A stretch of DNA of 34,763 nt, from assembly GCA_905234925.1 (NCBI GenBank), contig CAJOJJ010000004.1:9717-44479 (forward strand), given 5' to 3'. Made by a program: the position numbers and the translations under genes. Positions 15,732 through 23,860 of the stretch are shown piece by piece; the stretch's first letter is position 1; each line of letters opens with the position of its first letter. Below the pieces are notes generated by a model. The model was not told where the DNA came from, did no database searches, and was given only the letters and a program-made list of their open reading frames with translations. Source of the stretch: an uncultured Endomicrobiia bacterium (GTDB lineage: Bacteria; Elusimicrobiota; Endomicrobiia; Endomicrobiales; Endomicrobiaceae).

Positions 15732-17102
15732 TTATCTTATTTCTCTGATGGCGCTACCGACGTTTGTTACGCCGACAATTTGTATATTTCCTTTATAATC
15801 CAAACTTCTTAAATTGCTTTTAGGAACAATAGCTTTTTCAAAACCGAGCTTTTCGGCTTCCTGCAATCTTTCTCTTATTTGGCTGACAGCTCTTACTTCC
15901 CCCGCCAAACCTACCTCGCCGAAAACTACCGTCTTTGCAGGGCAGATACTGCCGTAATTTGCACTTGCTATTGCACAGGCTATCGCCAAATCCGTTGCCG
16001 TTTCTTTTATCTTTATACCGCCGACAACATTTATGAATACATCCTGATTGTCCAGCGGAATACCTATTCTTTTTTCAAGTACGGCAATAATTATTATTAC
16101 TCGGTTCAAGTCATAACCCGTTACCATTCTTCTGGGTAACCCGAAATTCGTCCTTGCAACAAGCGACTGAATTTCTATCAAAAGAGGTCTTGTTCCCTCG
16201 ACGGATGTTGTTATAACATTTCCTGCAACATTGTTTGAATTTTCACTGATAAAAAGCTGTGACGGATTTTTTATTTCAGCAAGTCCGTTATCTTTCATCT
16301 CGAAAATTCCCACTTCATTTGTCGGACCGAACCTGTTTTTGTATGCTCTTAAAATCCTGTATATCTGCTGTTTTTCGTTTTCAAAATATAAAACGGTATC
16401 GACAATATGTTCCAAAATTCTCGGTCCTGCCAAATCGCCGTCTTTTGTAACATGTCCTAAAATAAATACCGTTATATGTCCGGATTTTGCTATTCTTAAA
16501 AGCTCTGCGGAGCATTCCCTTACCTGGCTTACCGAGCCGGGTGCAGCGGAAAGTTCAGGATGATATGTAGTCTGAATTGAATCTATAATTAAAAACTGCG
16601 GTTTAGTGTTATTTACTGCAGAAACTATATTTTCAAGGTTTGTTTCCGATGCTAAAAAAATATTATCTTTATTTACATTTAACCTTTCCGCACGGGATTT
16701 TACCTGAGATAAAGATTCCTCGCCTGAAATGTATAAAACCGTGCCGACTTTTGACAATGCACCGGAAATCTGCATCATCAAAGTGGATTTTCCTATTCCA
16801 GGAGCTCCGCCCAAAAGCGTAAGCGAGCCGGGGACAATTCCCCCGCCTATCATATTGTCAAATTCGGAAATACTCGTTTTTATTCTTTTAAAACTTTTAA
16901 CCGCAACATCGTTAAGCGCAAAAGTCCCTGAAGAAAAACCCGTCAACTGACCTGTAGCTTTTGCGGATATAGATTTATCCCTGTCGTCGATTTGCTCGAC
17001 GAATGTATTCCATTTATAGCAACCGGGACACTTTCCAAGCCATTTGGGAGATTCGTACCCGCAATTGTTACAGACAAATATTGTTTTAGATTTTTTAGCC
17101 AT
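15732..17102 (-). CDS. radA: DNA repair protein RadA/Sms
   Basis: A 456-residue branch-migration ATPase of the RecA superfamily, aiding recombination intermediates. N-terminal zinc finger CNNCGYESPKWLGKCPGC, Walker A GGAPGIGKSTLM, the diagnostic KNRFG in RAYKNRFGPTNEVG, and a C-terminal Lon-protease-like domain (IGIPLDNQDVFINVVGG onwards). Start ATG 17102 has AAAGG upstream. It is probably monocistronic or leads into aroC across a 335-bp repeat spacer. A leader hairpin lies upstream at 17144-17178. Confidence 0.97.
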   Translation of the reverse strand: MAKKSKTIFVCNNCGYESPKWLGKCPGCYKWNTFVEQIDDRDKSISAKATGQLTGFSSGTFALNDVAVKSFKRIKTSISEFDNMIGGGIVPGSLTLLGGAPGIGKSTLMMQISGALSKVGTVLYISGEESLSQVKSRAERLNVNKDNIFLASETNLENIVSAVNNTKPQFLIIDSIQTTYHPELSAAPGSVSQVRECSAELLRIAKSGHITVFILGHVTKDGDLAGPRILEHIVDTVLYFENEKQQIYRILRAYKNRFGPTNEVGIFEMKDNGLAEIKNPSQLFISENSNNVAGNVITTSVEGTRPLLIEIQSLVARTNFGLPRRMVTGYDLNRVIIIIAVLEKRIGIPLDNQDVFINVVGGIKIKETATDLAIACAIASANYGSICPAKTVVFGEVGLAGEVRAVSQIRERLQEAEKLGFEKAIVPKSNLRSLDYKGNIQIVGVTNVGSAIREIR

Positions 17103-17143
17103 AATACCTTTATTGCGACATTATCTTTTGAATTTTTACTGCG

Positions 17144-17178
17144 TTGAAAATCACAATTTATATTCTTGTAATTTTCAA
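17144..17178 (-). promoter_or_regulatory. Inverted repeat in the radA leader
   Basis: TTGAAAATCACAA (17144-17156)/TTGTAATTTTCAA (17166-17178), 12 of 13 pairs. It lies about 45 bp before the radA ATG. It could be an operator or an RNA hairpin; no promoter could be assigned with confidence. Confidence 0.4.
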
Positions 17179-17289
17179 ATTGTATTTCTTGTAAAAATAT
17201 ACAAATCTTATAATAACGAGAATTATTTTACAAAATTTTTAAAGAAATGCGAAGTATTTTTTTACTATATTAAAGACAAGAAAAGCAAC

Positions 17290-17351
17290 CGTGGTATAAT
17301 ATCAACAGTTGCTTTGTTATGAAACGGAATTGTTGCTATGTGACAATCCCC
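17290..17351 (-). terminator. Pilin 3' hairpins: conserved-loop hairpin and terminator
   Basis: In the sense of the upstream pilin: GGATTGT/ACAATTCC stem (one bulge) with loop CACATAGCA (17326-17350), then AAGCAAC...GTTGCTT (about 17283-17314) followed by TTCTTG, a terminator-like tail. The loop octamer ACATAGCA (17334-17341) is shared with the 3' hairpins of the other two pilin genes. Confidence 0.65.
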
Positions 17352-17395
17352 AAAAAAACAAATTAATTTCTTATTGAGATTTGAGACAATATATT

Positions 17396-17860
17396 TTAAA
17401 TTTCTCTGTATGTTGCCACTTCTCCATTTCCTTCAAATATATGAGCTCCTAAAGTAACATTATATTGAAGTATCATACTTGCATTACTTTTCCCTATATC
17501 AGCAGCTTTGAAGGCATCACAAACAAAATAATATTTGAATCTACTATCCCCGCCGGAACCATTTACAGCAAAAATTGTAAAATACTTATTTCCTCTTGCA
17601 TCAATATTTAAAACTGCCTCATAATTAGAATATGTTTTACTACTGGTATCAGAGATTTTTAAAAAATTACCATATTCGGAATAATAATTTTTCTGTGCAG
17701 AGAGTATTTGCCCTAAAAGTGCATACCCTTCAGACATCTTCGCCTTATCGACATAACCTCTGTAAATAGGTACTGAAATTACCGACAAAATTATCACTAT
17801 TGCGATAGTGATGACCAACTCTACCAATGTGAAACCTCTACTTCTTTTTAGGATGTTCAT
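17396..17860 (-). CDS. Type IV pilin-like / PulG-like protein
   Basis: A 154-residue prepilin. Short basic leader MNILKRSRG, cleavage before FTLVEL (G9/F10, Glu at +5), then the hydrophobic helix VITIAIVIILSVISVP. The helix is followed by a PIYRGYVDKAKMSEGYALL segment near-identical to the two other pilins here, and a divergent C-terminal domain. It would be processed by a prepilin peptidase and assembled into a pilus or type II secretion-like fibre; none of that machinery is in the window. The ATG sits in AAATGCTATGAAC: GGAG upstream is closer to the first ATG, which reads ATG-CTA-TGA and overlaps the pilin start. Confidence 0.93.
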   Translation of the reverse strand: MNILKRSRGFTLVELVITIAIVIILSVISVPIYRGYVDKAKMSEGYALLGQILSAQKNYYSEYGNFLKISDTSSKTYSNYEAVLNIDARGNKYFTIFAVNGSGGDSRFKYYFVCDAFKAADIGKSNASMILQYNVTLGAHIFEGNGEVATYREI

Positions 17861-18147
17861 AGCATTTCTCCTTTTTGTTTTTTAGCTGATAAGTTGAGAA
17901 CGAAAAACTTTGTTTTTCTTAGCTGATAGGCTGATAAGTTTGTTGTAAAAATTCACTTTGTGAATTTTTGTTTTAACATAGATTGCGGATCGGAGTCCGC
18001 AATGACAGACACTTAGTGTCCGCAGAGCGGTTGTTATTTGGTTTTCGTTTGTCATTCCGTGCTTGACACGGAATCCATGTTATAAAAGTTCCTTAAACTC
18101 TCAGCTTCTCTGCTTTTCAGCTCTTCAGCTTCTCAGCTGTCTTTGTT
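17861..18147. repeat. Mosaic repeat region upstream of the pilin
   Basis: AGCTGATAAG units, perfect hairpins GAAAAAC-TTT-GTTTTTC (about 17902-17918) and AAAAATTCAC-TTT-GTGAATTTTT (about 17946-17968). Palindromes ATTGCGGA...TCCGCAAT (about 17981-18002) and GTCATTCCGTG...CACGGAAT (about 18051-18074), then AGCTTCTCAGCTGT units. No gene is seen. Confidence 0.7.
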
Positions 18148-18422
18148 TTTTTGGATTATCTGAAAGGAGAGAGCTTTTGTTTCGGCAAATTCGGCTGTCG
18201 GCGTTATTCTTCCATAGCAAAAAAATAACGGCTGATTTATTTCATGGCATCTCAAGCACACAAAATAAACAGCCGTGACTCAATAACCCGCAAAGTGGCT
18301 AATGAATACTTGGAATAAAATATTTAAGTAATGAGCTGAAATATATTATTCCTATTACGTCTGTTTTTGGCTTGAGATGCGTTTTGCTTTCACAAAACTG
18401 CGTCCTTTCGGACATCCAAAAA
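18148..18422 (-). ncRNA. Large structured RNA candidate with a pseudoknot, leader of the pilin or independent RNA
   Basis: A closing helix: 18148-18168 pairs with 18403-18422 (GGAT..CTGAAAGGA with TCCTTTCGG..ATCC). Inside are hairpins CGTTATT/AATAACG (18202-18208/18224-18230), GGCTGATTTATTT with AAATAAACAGCC (18230-18242/18263-18274), GGAATAAAATATTT (18312-18325/18339-18352) and GTTTTG/CAAAAC (18381-18386/18393-18398). The loop GCATCTCAAGC (18247-18257) is exactly complementary to 18370-18380, an 11-bp pseudoknot. A strong minus-strand promoter ends just upstream. I recognise no known class (not tmRNA, RNase P, 6S or SRP by eye). Confidence 0.55.
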
Positions 18423-18460
18423 CATTTATATTAAGTTTTATTTTTTACTTTACAACTTCT

Positions 18461-18489
18461 ATTATAACCGATAACTACATTTCAGTCAA
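18461..18489 (-). promoter_or_regulatory. Sigma-70 promoter of the structured RNA / pilin leader
   Basis: Minus strand TTGACT (18484-18489), 17-nt spacer, TATAAT (18461-18466). Predicted start near 18454, about 30 nt before the structured element and about 590 nt before the pilin ATG. Confidence 0.75.
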
Positions 18490-18496
18490 CAGTATC

Positions 18497-18525
18497 TTAA
18501 CTTTTTTACGTTTTTAAGTTATACT
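18497..18525 (+). promoter_or_regulatory. Degenerate second copy of the plus-strand promoter block
   Basis: TTAACT, 17-nt spacer, TATACT; nearly identical over 31 nt to 15577-15607. The core AACTT...ACGT...AAGTT is itself a palindrome, so this may be a binding site rather than a promoter. It faces the 3' end of the MCE gene; no transcript unit is apparent. Confidence 0.4.
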
Positions 18526-18587
18526 ACATTTTGATGCTTATTTTATTTATAAAATGATGAAATAAATTTATATTATCTTTGCAATTT

Positions 18588-19895
18588 TTATTTGCTGCTG
18601 GTGGCGGCGATACCTGCCACACCGAACATCGATGCCAAATCTTCATCGGTAATCTTCAACCTGATATACGGCATAAAGTTCGTTCTTGTCAGCATATCTT
18701 CTACCTGAACACCGACATACAGCCAGTGGAATACGCCAAGTCTTGCACCGATAATAACATTCGGTTTATCTCTGTCTTTATCGTCTTTTTTGGCAGTTTC
18801 CGTTCTAAATATCGCTTCCGCATTAATATATAGTTTTCTGTCGCTTCCATAAATCTTATCAAACGGCGACCAGCCTACACCCACGCCGCCTTTGCTCCTC
18901 ATAATACCGCCGTAAGCTTCCAAGTTTTCGGATCTGAAACCGAGCAATGCGTCAATCTTGTTAAGATTATTTCTTTCAAATTCGTCATCTTCGTTGGTAT
19001 AATTACCTATATTGGATATACCGACATAATAAAATTTATGTTCGTTCGGTCTAAACCTGATACCGAAATCATTGCGAAATTTACTGTTGCGTGTATCAAA
19101 CCTGCCCATATATTCCCAATCGATTCCGAGTTTCTTTGTTTTACCGACAAAAGCCTGAAGCCCGTCAACCGTATCTTTAAGTTCTTTAGACATTTCTTTA
19201 TCATTAATAAGCCTTGCAAGCGTTCCGTCACCATTATTAATCTTGTTAATAATCTCATCAAGTTTTACAACAATATCTCTTATATCCTGTTTGTTTTTGC
19301 TTGTTATTTCATAAATATCTGCAGAGAAGTTTCTAAAATTGTCTATTATATCGTCAATTTCGCCTCTCTTATTTTCAATAGTTTGGCTTACTTTCTTTAA
19401 ATTTTCGACGGTATCGTGTAAACTCTGAAAGAAATCGTCATTCAGACCTTTCTTTGCACTGTCCAAAACAGCATCCAGTTTCTTAACGGCATTTCCTATA
19501 ATCTCTTCAAGAGATTCTCCGCTGAGAGACCGTATTGTTTCGCCGTGTTTTATAGGGTTGCCTACTGCGGTTCCGGGATGAATATCAATATACTTTGTTC
19601 CTATAATACCCATAGAAACTATCTTTGCAGTTGCATCAGGATAAAGTTTTATTTTTCTGTCGATAACAAGAACAACTTTCGCTTTGCCGTGTTCCAAAAC
19701 AATATCTTTAATATTTCCGACATCAACACCGGAAATTTTTACTTTAGCTTTTTTCGGCAGACCGGCAGTATTTTCAAAATAAGTATTAACTACATATTTT
19801 GAAGTTAAACTGTAATTTCCCAACAGCATTATGGTTAATAATACCGCTAAGATTCCTATTGTTACAAAAATTCCCAATCTTAATTCGTTAGACAC
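18588..19895 (-). CDS. mlaD: MCE/MlaD-family lipid-transport protein with beta-rich C-terminal domain
   Basis: A 435-residue protein. N-terminal membrane anchor (about residues 8-27), then the MCE domain from VVNTYFENTAGLPKKAKVKISGVDVGNI to about residue 115 (GIIGTKYIDIHPG). A helical region follows (about 125-255), then a strand-rich C-terminal half (YYVGISNIG, VGVGWSPFDKIYG, LYVGVQVEDML) that could be a barrel. MlaD hexamers form the lipid channel of the Mla phospholipid system between inner and outer membranes. The start is GTG with AAGGA 7 nt upstream. It follows the RCC1-like gene and the MlaF-like ATPase. Confidence 0.88.
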   Translation of the reverse strand: MSNELRLGIFVTIGILAVLLTIMLLGNYSLTSKYVVNTYFENTAGLPKKAKVKISGVDVGNIKDIVLEHGKAKVVLVIDRKIKLYPDATAKIVSMGIIGTKYIDIHPGTAVGNPIKHGETIRSLSGESLEEIIGNAVKKLDAVLDSAKKGLNDDFFQSLHDTVENLKKVSQTIENKRGEIDDIIDNFRNFSADIYEITSKNKQDIRDIVVKLDEIINKINNGDGTLARLINDKEMSKELKDTVDGLQAFVGKTKKLGIDWEYMGRFDTRNSKFRNDFGIRFRPNEHKFYYVGISNIGNYTNEDDEFERNNLNKIDALLGFRSENLEAYGGIMRSKGGVGVGWSPFDKIYGSDRKLYINAEAIFRTETAKKDDKDRDKPNVIIGARLGVFHWLYVGVQVEDMLTRTNFMPYIRLKITDEDLASMFGVAGIAATSSK

Positions 19896-19912
19896 TTATA
19901 ATTCCTTTTTTA

Positions 19913-20034
19913 TAACGATTTGCAATTTCTAGTTACGACTTTATATTTGGCTCGCTTATGTGCCAACCACTTCGTTTTTATTTCAGCACACCGCACTCGC
20001 CAAATATTTCGTCTCACTAACGAACTTGCAAATC
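19913..20034. repeat. Covarying palindrome element, copy C
   Basis: Outer arms ATTTGCAA/TTGCAAAT (19918-19925/20026-20033), middle ATATTTGGC/GCCAAATAT (about 19943-19951/19999-20007), apical TGTGC/GCACA. The apex is close to copy B (CTTATGTGCC... and ...TTCAGCACACCG). It fills the spacer upstream of the MCE gene. Confidence 0.65.
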
Positions 20035-20043
20035 TAAATATGT

Positions 20044-20150
20044 AAAAGTGCTTTGCACTTTTGTTATTTTAACAAAAAATTTCCAGTCTCTGAAATCGCT
20101 TCGCGATTTATTGTACATTGTACATTATAAAAATTGCTTCGCAATTTTTA
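20044..20150. repeat. Triloop hairpins and TGTACATTG units after the RCC1-like gene
   Basis: AAAAGTGC-TTT-GCACTTTT (about 20045-20063), AAATCGC-TTC-GCGATTT (about 20093-20109), two TGTACATTG units, and AAAAATTGC-TTC-GCAATTTTT (20129-20149). The last overlaps the stop codon of the RCC1-like gene. Confidence 0.7.
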
Positions 20151-22820
20151 TTTGCGTTTTCTTGTTGCGGCTTTTGCTGCCGAACTTGAAGATGAACTTA
20201 CAGATTGCTCAGAAGCACTCTTAGTATAGCCTGCATCTTCTATAATATTACCTTTTTCATCCAAATTTTTCATCAAAAAGTTAATATGTCTTACAGTATC
20301 TAAATTTTTGTTTCCGACAACAACAACCGTTCCATCTTTCTTTAAACCGAAACTACACTCATATCCGCATGCAATATCAATAATATCTTTCCAGTCCTTC
20401 GTATTACATTGTCCCTTATCTTTCCTGCCTGCAGAAATAACGGTTCCATTATCTTTCAAACATAAAATATGGGAACCGCTTCCTTCAATTTTAATCACAC
20501 CGTAAGCCAAATATATTTTATCTTTATCTTCTTCGGTAAAATCGGATAAAAGAGAAGGTTCTACTAAAGAAACTTGAGTTTCTTTGGTCAGCCCTGCCAA
20601 ATACGAATAACCGTGTTTAACCGCAACAACTTTTTTCCAACCGTGTGAATATTTGATTTTATCCCATTTTTTCAAATAATCGGGATCTTGAACATCTAAT
20701 GTTTTTGTATCTTCCGGTTCTTTCATTTCTTTTAAATAATAATCACCTATACCGGCTGTAAGAAAAGTACCATCTTTCTTTATTCCGACAGTTGAAGAAT
20801 TCCCCGCAGATATTGCAACAATATCTTTCCAATTTTTAACATTACACTGACCTTCTTCATTGCTGCCTATCGCAATAACTGTTCCGTCGCTTTTAAGACC
20901 GACGGTATGATTTTCTCCTGCCGCTACGGCAACTATATCTGACCAATTTTCAACATTGCATTTCCCGTATTTATTTTCTCCTTCGGCTATGACGGTTTTA
21001 TCTTTTCTTATTCCTAAAACAGTACCAAAACCTTCACTAATTGCAACAAGATCTCTAAAAACATACATTTTAGAATTATAATTCGTGGAAGAAACTGTTC
21101 CGTCTGCCTTTAATGCTAAAGCATCATAACCTGCAACAATTGCAACTATCCTTTTAATATACGGCTTAACTTTATTTATATAATTTTGTTTATCTAAAAT
21201 ATCTCCGTTTTTAAGTTCCGTCAAAATCGGAGACATAAAATTTTTGTTTTTATCCAAATCGGAATTCCGGTAAGCACTATTGAATTTAACTCCGTAAGAA
21301 TTTATTTCTCTTCTTACCTCGTCCAATTCGGACATATGTTTCAGTGTTTTTAATATTTCGTCGAGTTCTTTATATTTTTCTATTTCTTTTATCTCGGCAA
21401 GTTCTTCCAAATTTACATTTTTATATTTACTCTTTCTCAAATCCCAAGTTCTTTCGGCATTCGTCCCGAGATGCTTACTATAAAAGCCGACAAGCTCCGG
21501 TTTCATATCGTTATTTACCGAAAACATCGGTTCCATAACAAACTGTTTTTGTGTTTTATATAACAATTGAGCTTTTTCTATACCGATATCGTCAAAATCA
21601 TATCTTAAACTATACTTTTCACCTTTATATTTTATGTTTATCGGGAAATACTTTTCATCGGCATTTGCATAACCTAAAGACTCAACTTCGAAAGTTTTTC
21701 TGCTTTTATCAAAATATTTCCCGTTTTGAAGTTCTTTCAATCTCTTTTGGAACGGTTCAAGAGTTACAAACATAGAGTCCAAAGTTTTAATATTATATTC
21801 GAAAATATTATCGGCTTTCTCCTCTTCAAGATTCTGTTTAAATGTTTTACCACTCTTTATTCTTTCATTGTATTGTTGCTGAGTTTCCCACATTCCTTTT
21901 GAGGAATCATTAACAGCTAATTTTATCTGTTCATCATAATTTTTTATTAAATTATCTCTGTTAGCTTTTATTAAAGTTTCAAAATTTGTCGTTATCTCGG
22001 AAATTTTCTTTCTCAAATTTTTTGTTTCTTCTATAGCTTTCTGAACGGTCATAGAGTTTGTTTTCGCATTATAATTCTTTAATTCATTTTTTGCTTTATT
22101 TTCCAGTTCTTTTATTCTTGTTTGGTTTTCAAGTTCGGCTTTTTTGATATTATTCTGTTCCTGTGCTATTTTATTCTTAAGTTCAAGAATTTCTTTTTCT
22201 CTTTCTGCAGTCTTTTTATCCTGTTCTTCTTTTGCTTTAGCATATTCCTGTTTGGCTTTCAGTGTTAATTTTTCTATTTCAAGTTCCTGTTTTTTCTGAA
22301 GTTCAACCTGCTGCTTTACCTGCGTTGAAAGTTCTTTTTCATACTGTTGCTTTGTGGATGTCTTCAACTGCTTTTCAAGTTCCAAATTTTTCTGTCTTAA
22401 TTCTTCTGCTTCTTTTTTGTATTCATTATCCTGCATTATTTTTTCAAGATATGTTTTTACATTATCGGTATTTACGGTAACATTTAATTTCACTTTAACA
22501 TATTGCTGATTGTTTTTTGTAAAGGTTTCTTTGTTTTCCACTTTTACTTTTGATATCGCTCCCGCAAAACTGGAAAACTCGTCTTTTGTTATCTCATAAT
22601 TTTTTATATTAAGTTCAGATGTAATAAATGTTCCGGCTTCTTCCGTTGCTTCTCTGGTAAGTTTTTGGGTAAGATACGCTATTACCTGATCCTGCGACTG
22701 ACTGGCAGGAACAACTTCAACAGCTTCTTTCATAAAAGTTTTTTCTTTGGCAAAAGATATTGTTGTAAAAAATATTAAGAAAAATAAAACCGCTAAAAAT
22801 TTTATATTTACTCTGATCAT
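20148..22820 (-). CDS. Exported coiled-coil protein with C-terminal RCC1-like repeats
   Basis: An 890-residue protein. Signal peptide residues 1-24 (FLAVLFFLIFFTTISFA). Residues about 25-130 resemble LPP20/FlgT-type small periplasmic domains (YVKVKLNVTVNTDNVKTYLE). Then a long K/E/Q-rich coiled coil (about 135-300) and a helical region to about 550. Residues 555-835 are RCC1-type repeats of the form DIVAVAAGENHTVGLKSDG followed by IAIGSNEEGQCNVKNW. The tail is serine-rich and ends basic (AATRKRK). It lies between the two Mla genes, suggesting an envelope role, but no function is known. The N-terminal domain assignment is weak; coiled coil and RCC1 are clear. Confidence 0.85.
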   Translation of the reverse strand: MIRVNIKFLAVLFFLIFFTTISFAKEKTFMKEAVEVVPASQSQDQVIAYLTQKLTREATEEAGTFITSELNIKNYEITKDEFSSFAGAISKVKVENKETFTKNNQQYVKVKLNVTVNTDNVKTYLEKIMQDNEYKKEAEELRQKNLELEKQLKTSTKQQYEKELSTQVKQQVELQKKQELEIEKLTLKAKQEYAKAKEEQDKKTAEREKEILELKNKIAQEQNNIKKAELENQTRIKELENKAKNELKNYNAKTNSMTVQKAIEETKNLRKKISEITTNFETLIKANRDNLIKNYDEQIKLAVNDSSKGMWETQQQYNERIKSGKTFKQNLEEEKADNIFEYNIKTLDSMFVTLEPFQKRLKELQNGKYFDKSRKTFEVESLGYANADEKYFPINIKYKGEKYSLRYDFDDIGIEKAQLLYKTQKQFVMEPMFSVNNDMKPELVGFYSKHLGTNAERTWDLRKSKYKNVNLEELAEIKEIEKYKELDEILKTLKHMSELDEVRREINSYGVKFNSAYRNSDLDKNKNFMSPILTELKNGDILDKQNYINKVKPYIKRIVAIVAGYDALALKADGTVSSTNYNSKMYVFRDLVAISEGFGTVLGIRKDKTVIAEGENKYGKCNVENWSDIVAVAAGENHTVGLKSDGTVIAIGSNEEGQCNVKNWKDIVAISAGNSSTVGIKKDGTFLTAGIGDYYLKEMKEPEDTKTLDVQDPDYLKKWDKIKYSHGWKKVVAVKHGYSYLAGLTKETQVSLVEPSLLSDFTEEDKDKIYLAYGVIKIEGSGSHILCLKDNGTVISAGRKDKGQCNTKDWKDIIDIACGYECSFGLKKDGTVVVVGNKNLDTVRHINFLMKNLDEKGNIIEDAGYTKSASEQSVSSSSSSAAKAATRKRK

Positions 22821-22948
22821 TGTTTTTTCAAACTAGCCTCACTTTGCTGTTGTAGTCCGCAATCTATGTTAATCGTCCGCAGGACACCGAATTTGCTCAT
22901 TTCTAATTATCTTTTCGTTGTTTATTGTACATTATACATTGTACATTA

Positions 22949-23734
22949 TTAAAAGTCGCTGAGTGACTTTTCCACCGGTATCGGGCCTGCACTCGAGCCG
23001 TCAACAAATTGCTTTAACATTTTATCTTCCGTTGTCTTCGGGTTGGCTATCGTCGCTTTTAATTTATCGACACTTCCTTCAAAAATAATTCTTCCCAAAT
23101 ACAGCATTATAATTCTGTCGGCTATCTTATATGCCGAATTCATATCATGGGTAACAACTATTGAAGTAATTCCCAGTTCTTTTTTTAAGTGGATTATCAA
23201 CTCCCCGATAACATCCGACATTATCGGATCAAGCCCGGTCGTAGGTTCGTCGTAGAAAACATATTTAGGCTTGTAAGCTATCGCTCTTGCAAGACCGACT
23301 CTTTTTTTCATACCGCCGGAAAGTGCAGACGGTTTTAACTTTTCTATATTTTTAAGACCTACCATATTCAAACACAAGGTAACTCTTTTTTTCATTTCTT
23401 CTTTTGACAAATTTGTAAGGTTTTTCATACCGAAAGCAATATTTTCTTCTATAGTCAAAGAGTCAAACAATGCAGCTTCCTGAAACAAAAAACCAATCTT
23501 TTTTTGAGCCTCGCGGATTTCGTCTTTATCGGCAGTTATCATATTTATATTATCAATCAAAATTTTACCAGAATCGGGTTTAATAAGCCCGACGAGATTT
23601 TTAAGCAAAATACTTTTTCCCGTTCCGGACCCGCCGATAATAACAAGAGTTTCGCCGTCTTTCACTTCCAAACTCACACCGCAAAGAACTTTCTTGGTAT
23701 CAAAAGATTTATATAAATTTTCTACTTTAATCAT
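22949..23734 (-). CDS. mlaF: MlaF-family ABC transporter ATPase
   Basis: A 261-residue ABC ATPase. Walker A GGSGTGKSILLKN, Q-loop FLFQEAALFDSLT, signature LSGGMKKRVGLARA, Walker B YVFYDEPTTGLDP, and H-switch VTHD. The FDSLTIEENIAF and DPIMSDVI segments are typical of MlaF/Ttg2A, which energises phospholipid transport. The expected permease mlaE is not beside it in the window. The last codons (KSLSDF and stop) form an imperfect hairpin (22952-22972). Upstream, TTGCAA-17 nt-TACAAT overlaps the hairpin at 23757-23779 and would give a very short leader. Confidence 0.93.
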   Translation of the reverse strand: MIKVENLYKSFDTKKVLCGVSLEVKDGETLVIIGGSGTGKSILLKNLVGLIKPDSGKILIDNINMITADKDEIREAQKKIGFLFQEAALFDSLTIEENIAFGMKNLTNLSKEEMKKRVTLCLNMVGLKNIEKLKPSALSGGMKKRVGLARAIAYKPKYVFYDEPTTGLDPIMSDVIGELIIHLKKELGITSIVVTHDMNSAYKIADRIIMLYLGRIIFEGSVDKLKATIANPKTTEDKMLKQFVDGSSAGPIPVEKSLSDF

Positions 23735-23755
23735 ATTGTTTATATTGTATAATAA

Positions 23756-23781
23756 AAAAAATTGCTTTGCAATTTTTTTAT
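23756..23781. repeat. Perfect triloop hairpin between divergent mlaF and ybaK
   Basis: AAAAAAATTGC-TTT-GCAATTTTTTT, the longest AT arms of the family. Unlike most copies it lies between two divergent gene starts rather than at a gene end, and it overlaps a possible -35 box of mlaF. Confidence 0.6.
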
Positions 23782-23789
23782 TATAGTAT

Positions 23790-23818
23790 TTGCTCCTTTA
23801 ATTATTTTTTTATATAAT
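23790..23818 (+). promoter_or_regulatory. Sigma-70 promoter of ybaK
   Basis: TTGCTC (23790-23795), 17-nt spacer, TATAAT (23813-23818). Leader of about 37 nt with AAAAAGGA before the ATG at 23861. Confidence 0.7.
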
Positions 23819-23860
23819 GACCGGCAAAAGAAAATATATAAAAAAGGATTAAAATAGAAA

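Noticed and set aside
18064-18090. TTGACA...TATAAA promoter on plus
   Set aside because: The spacer is only 12 nt, and the TTGACA is part of a GTCATTCCGTG palindrome.
18148-18422. tmRNA, RNase P RNA, 6S or SRP RNA
   Set aside because: No tRNA-like end or CCA, no GAGGAAAGTC/ACAGAAA pair, no SRP GGAA/GCA core; the fold differs.
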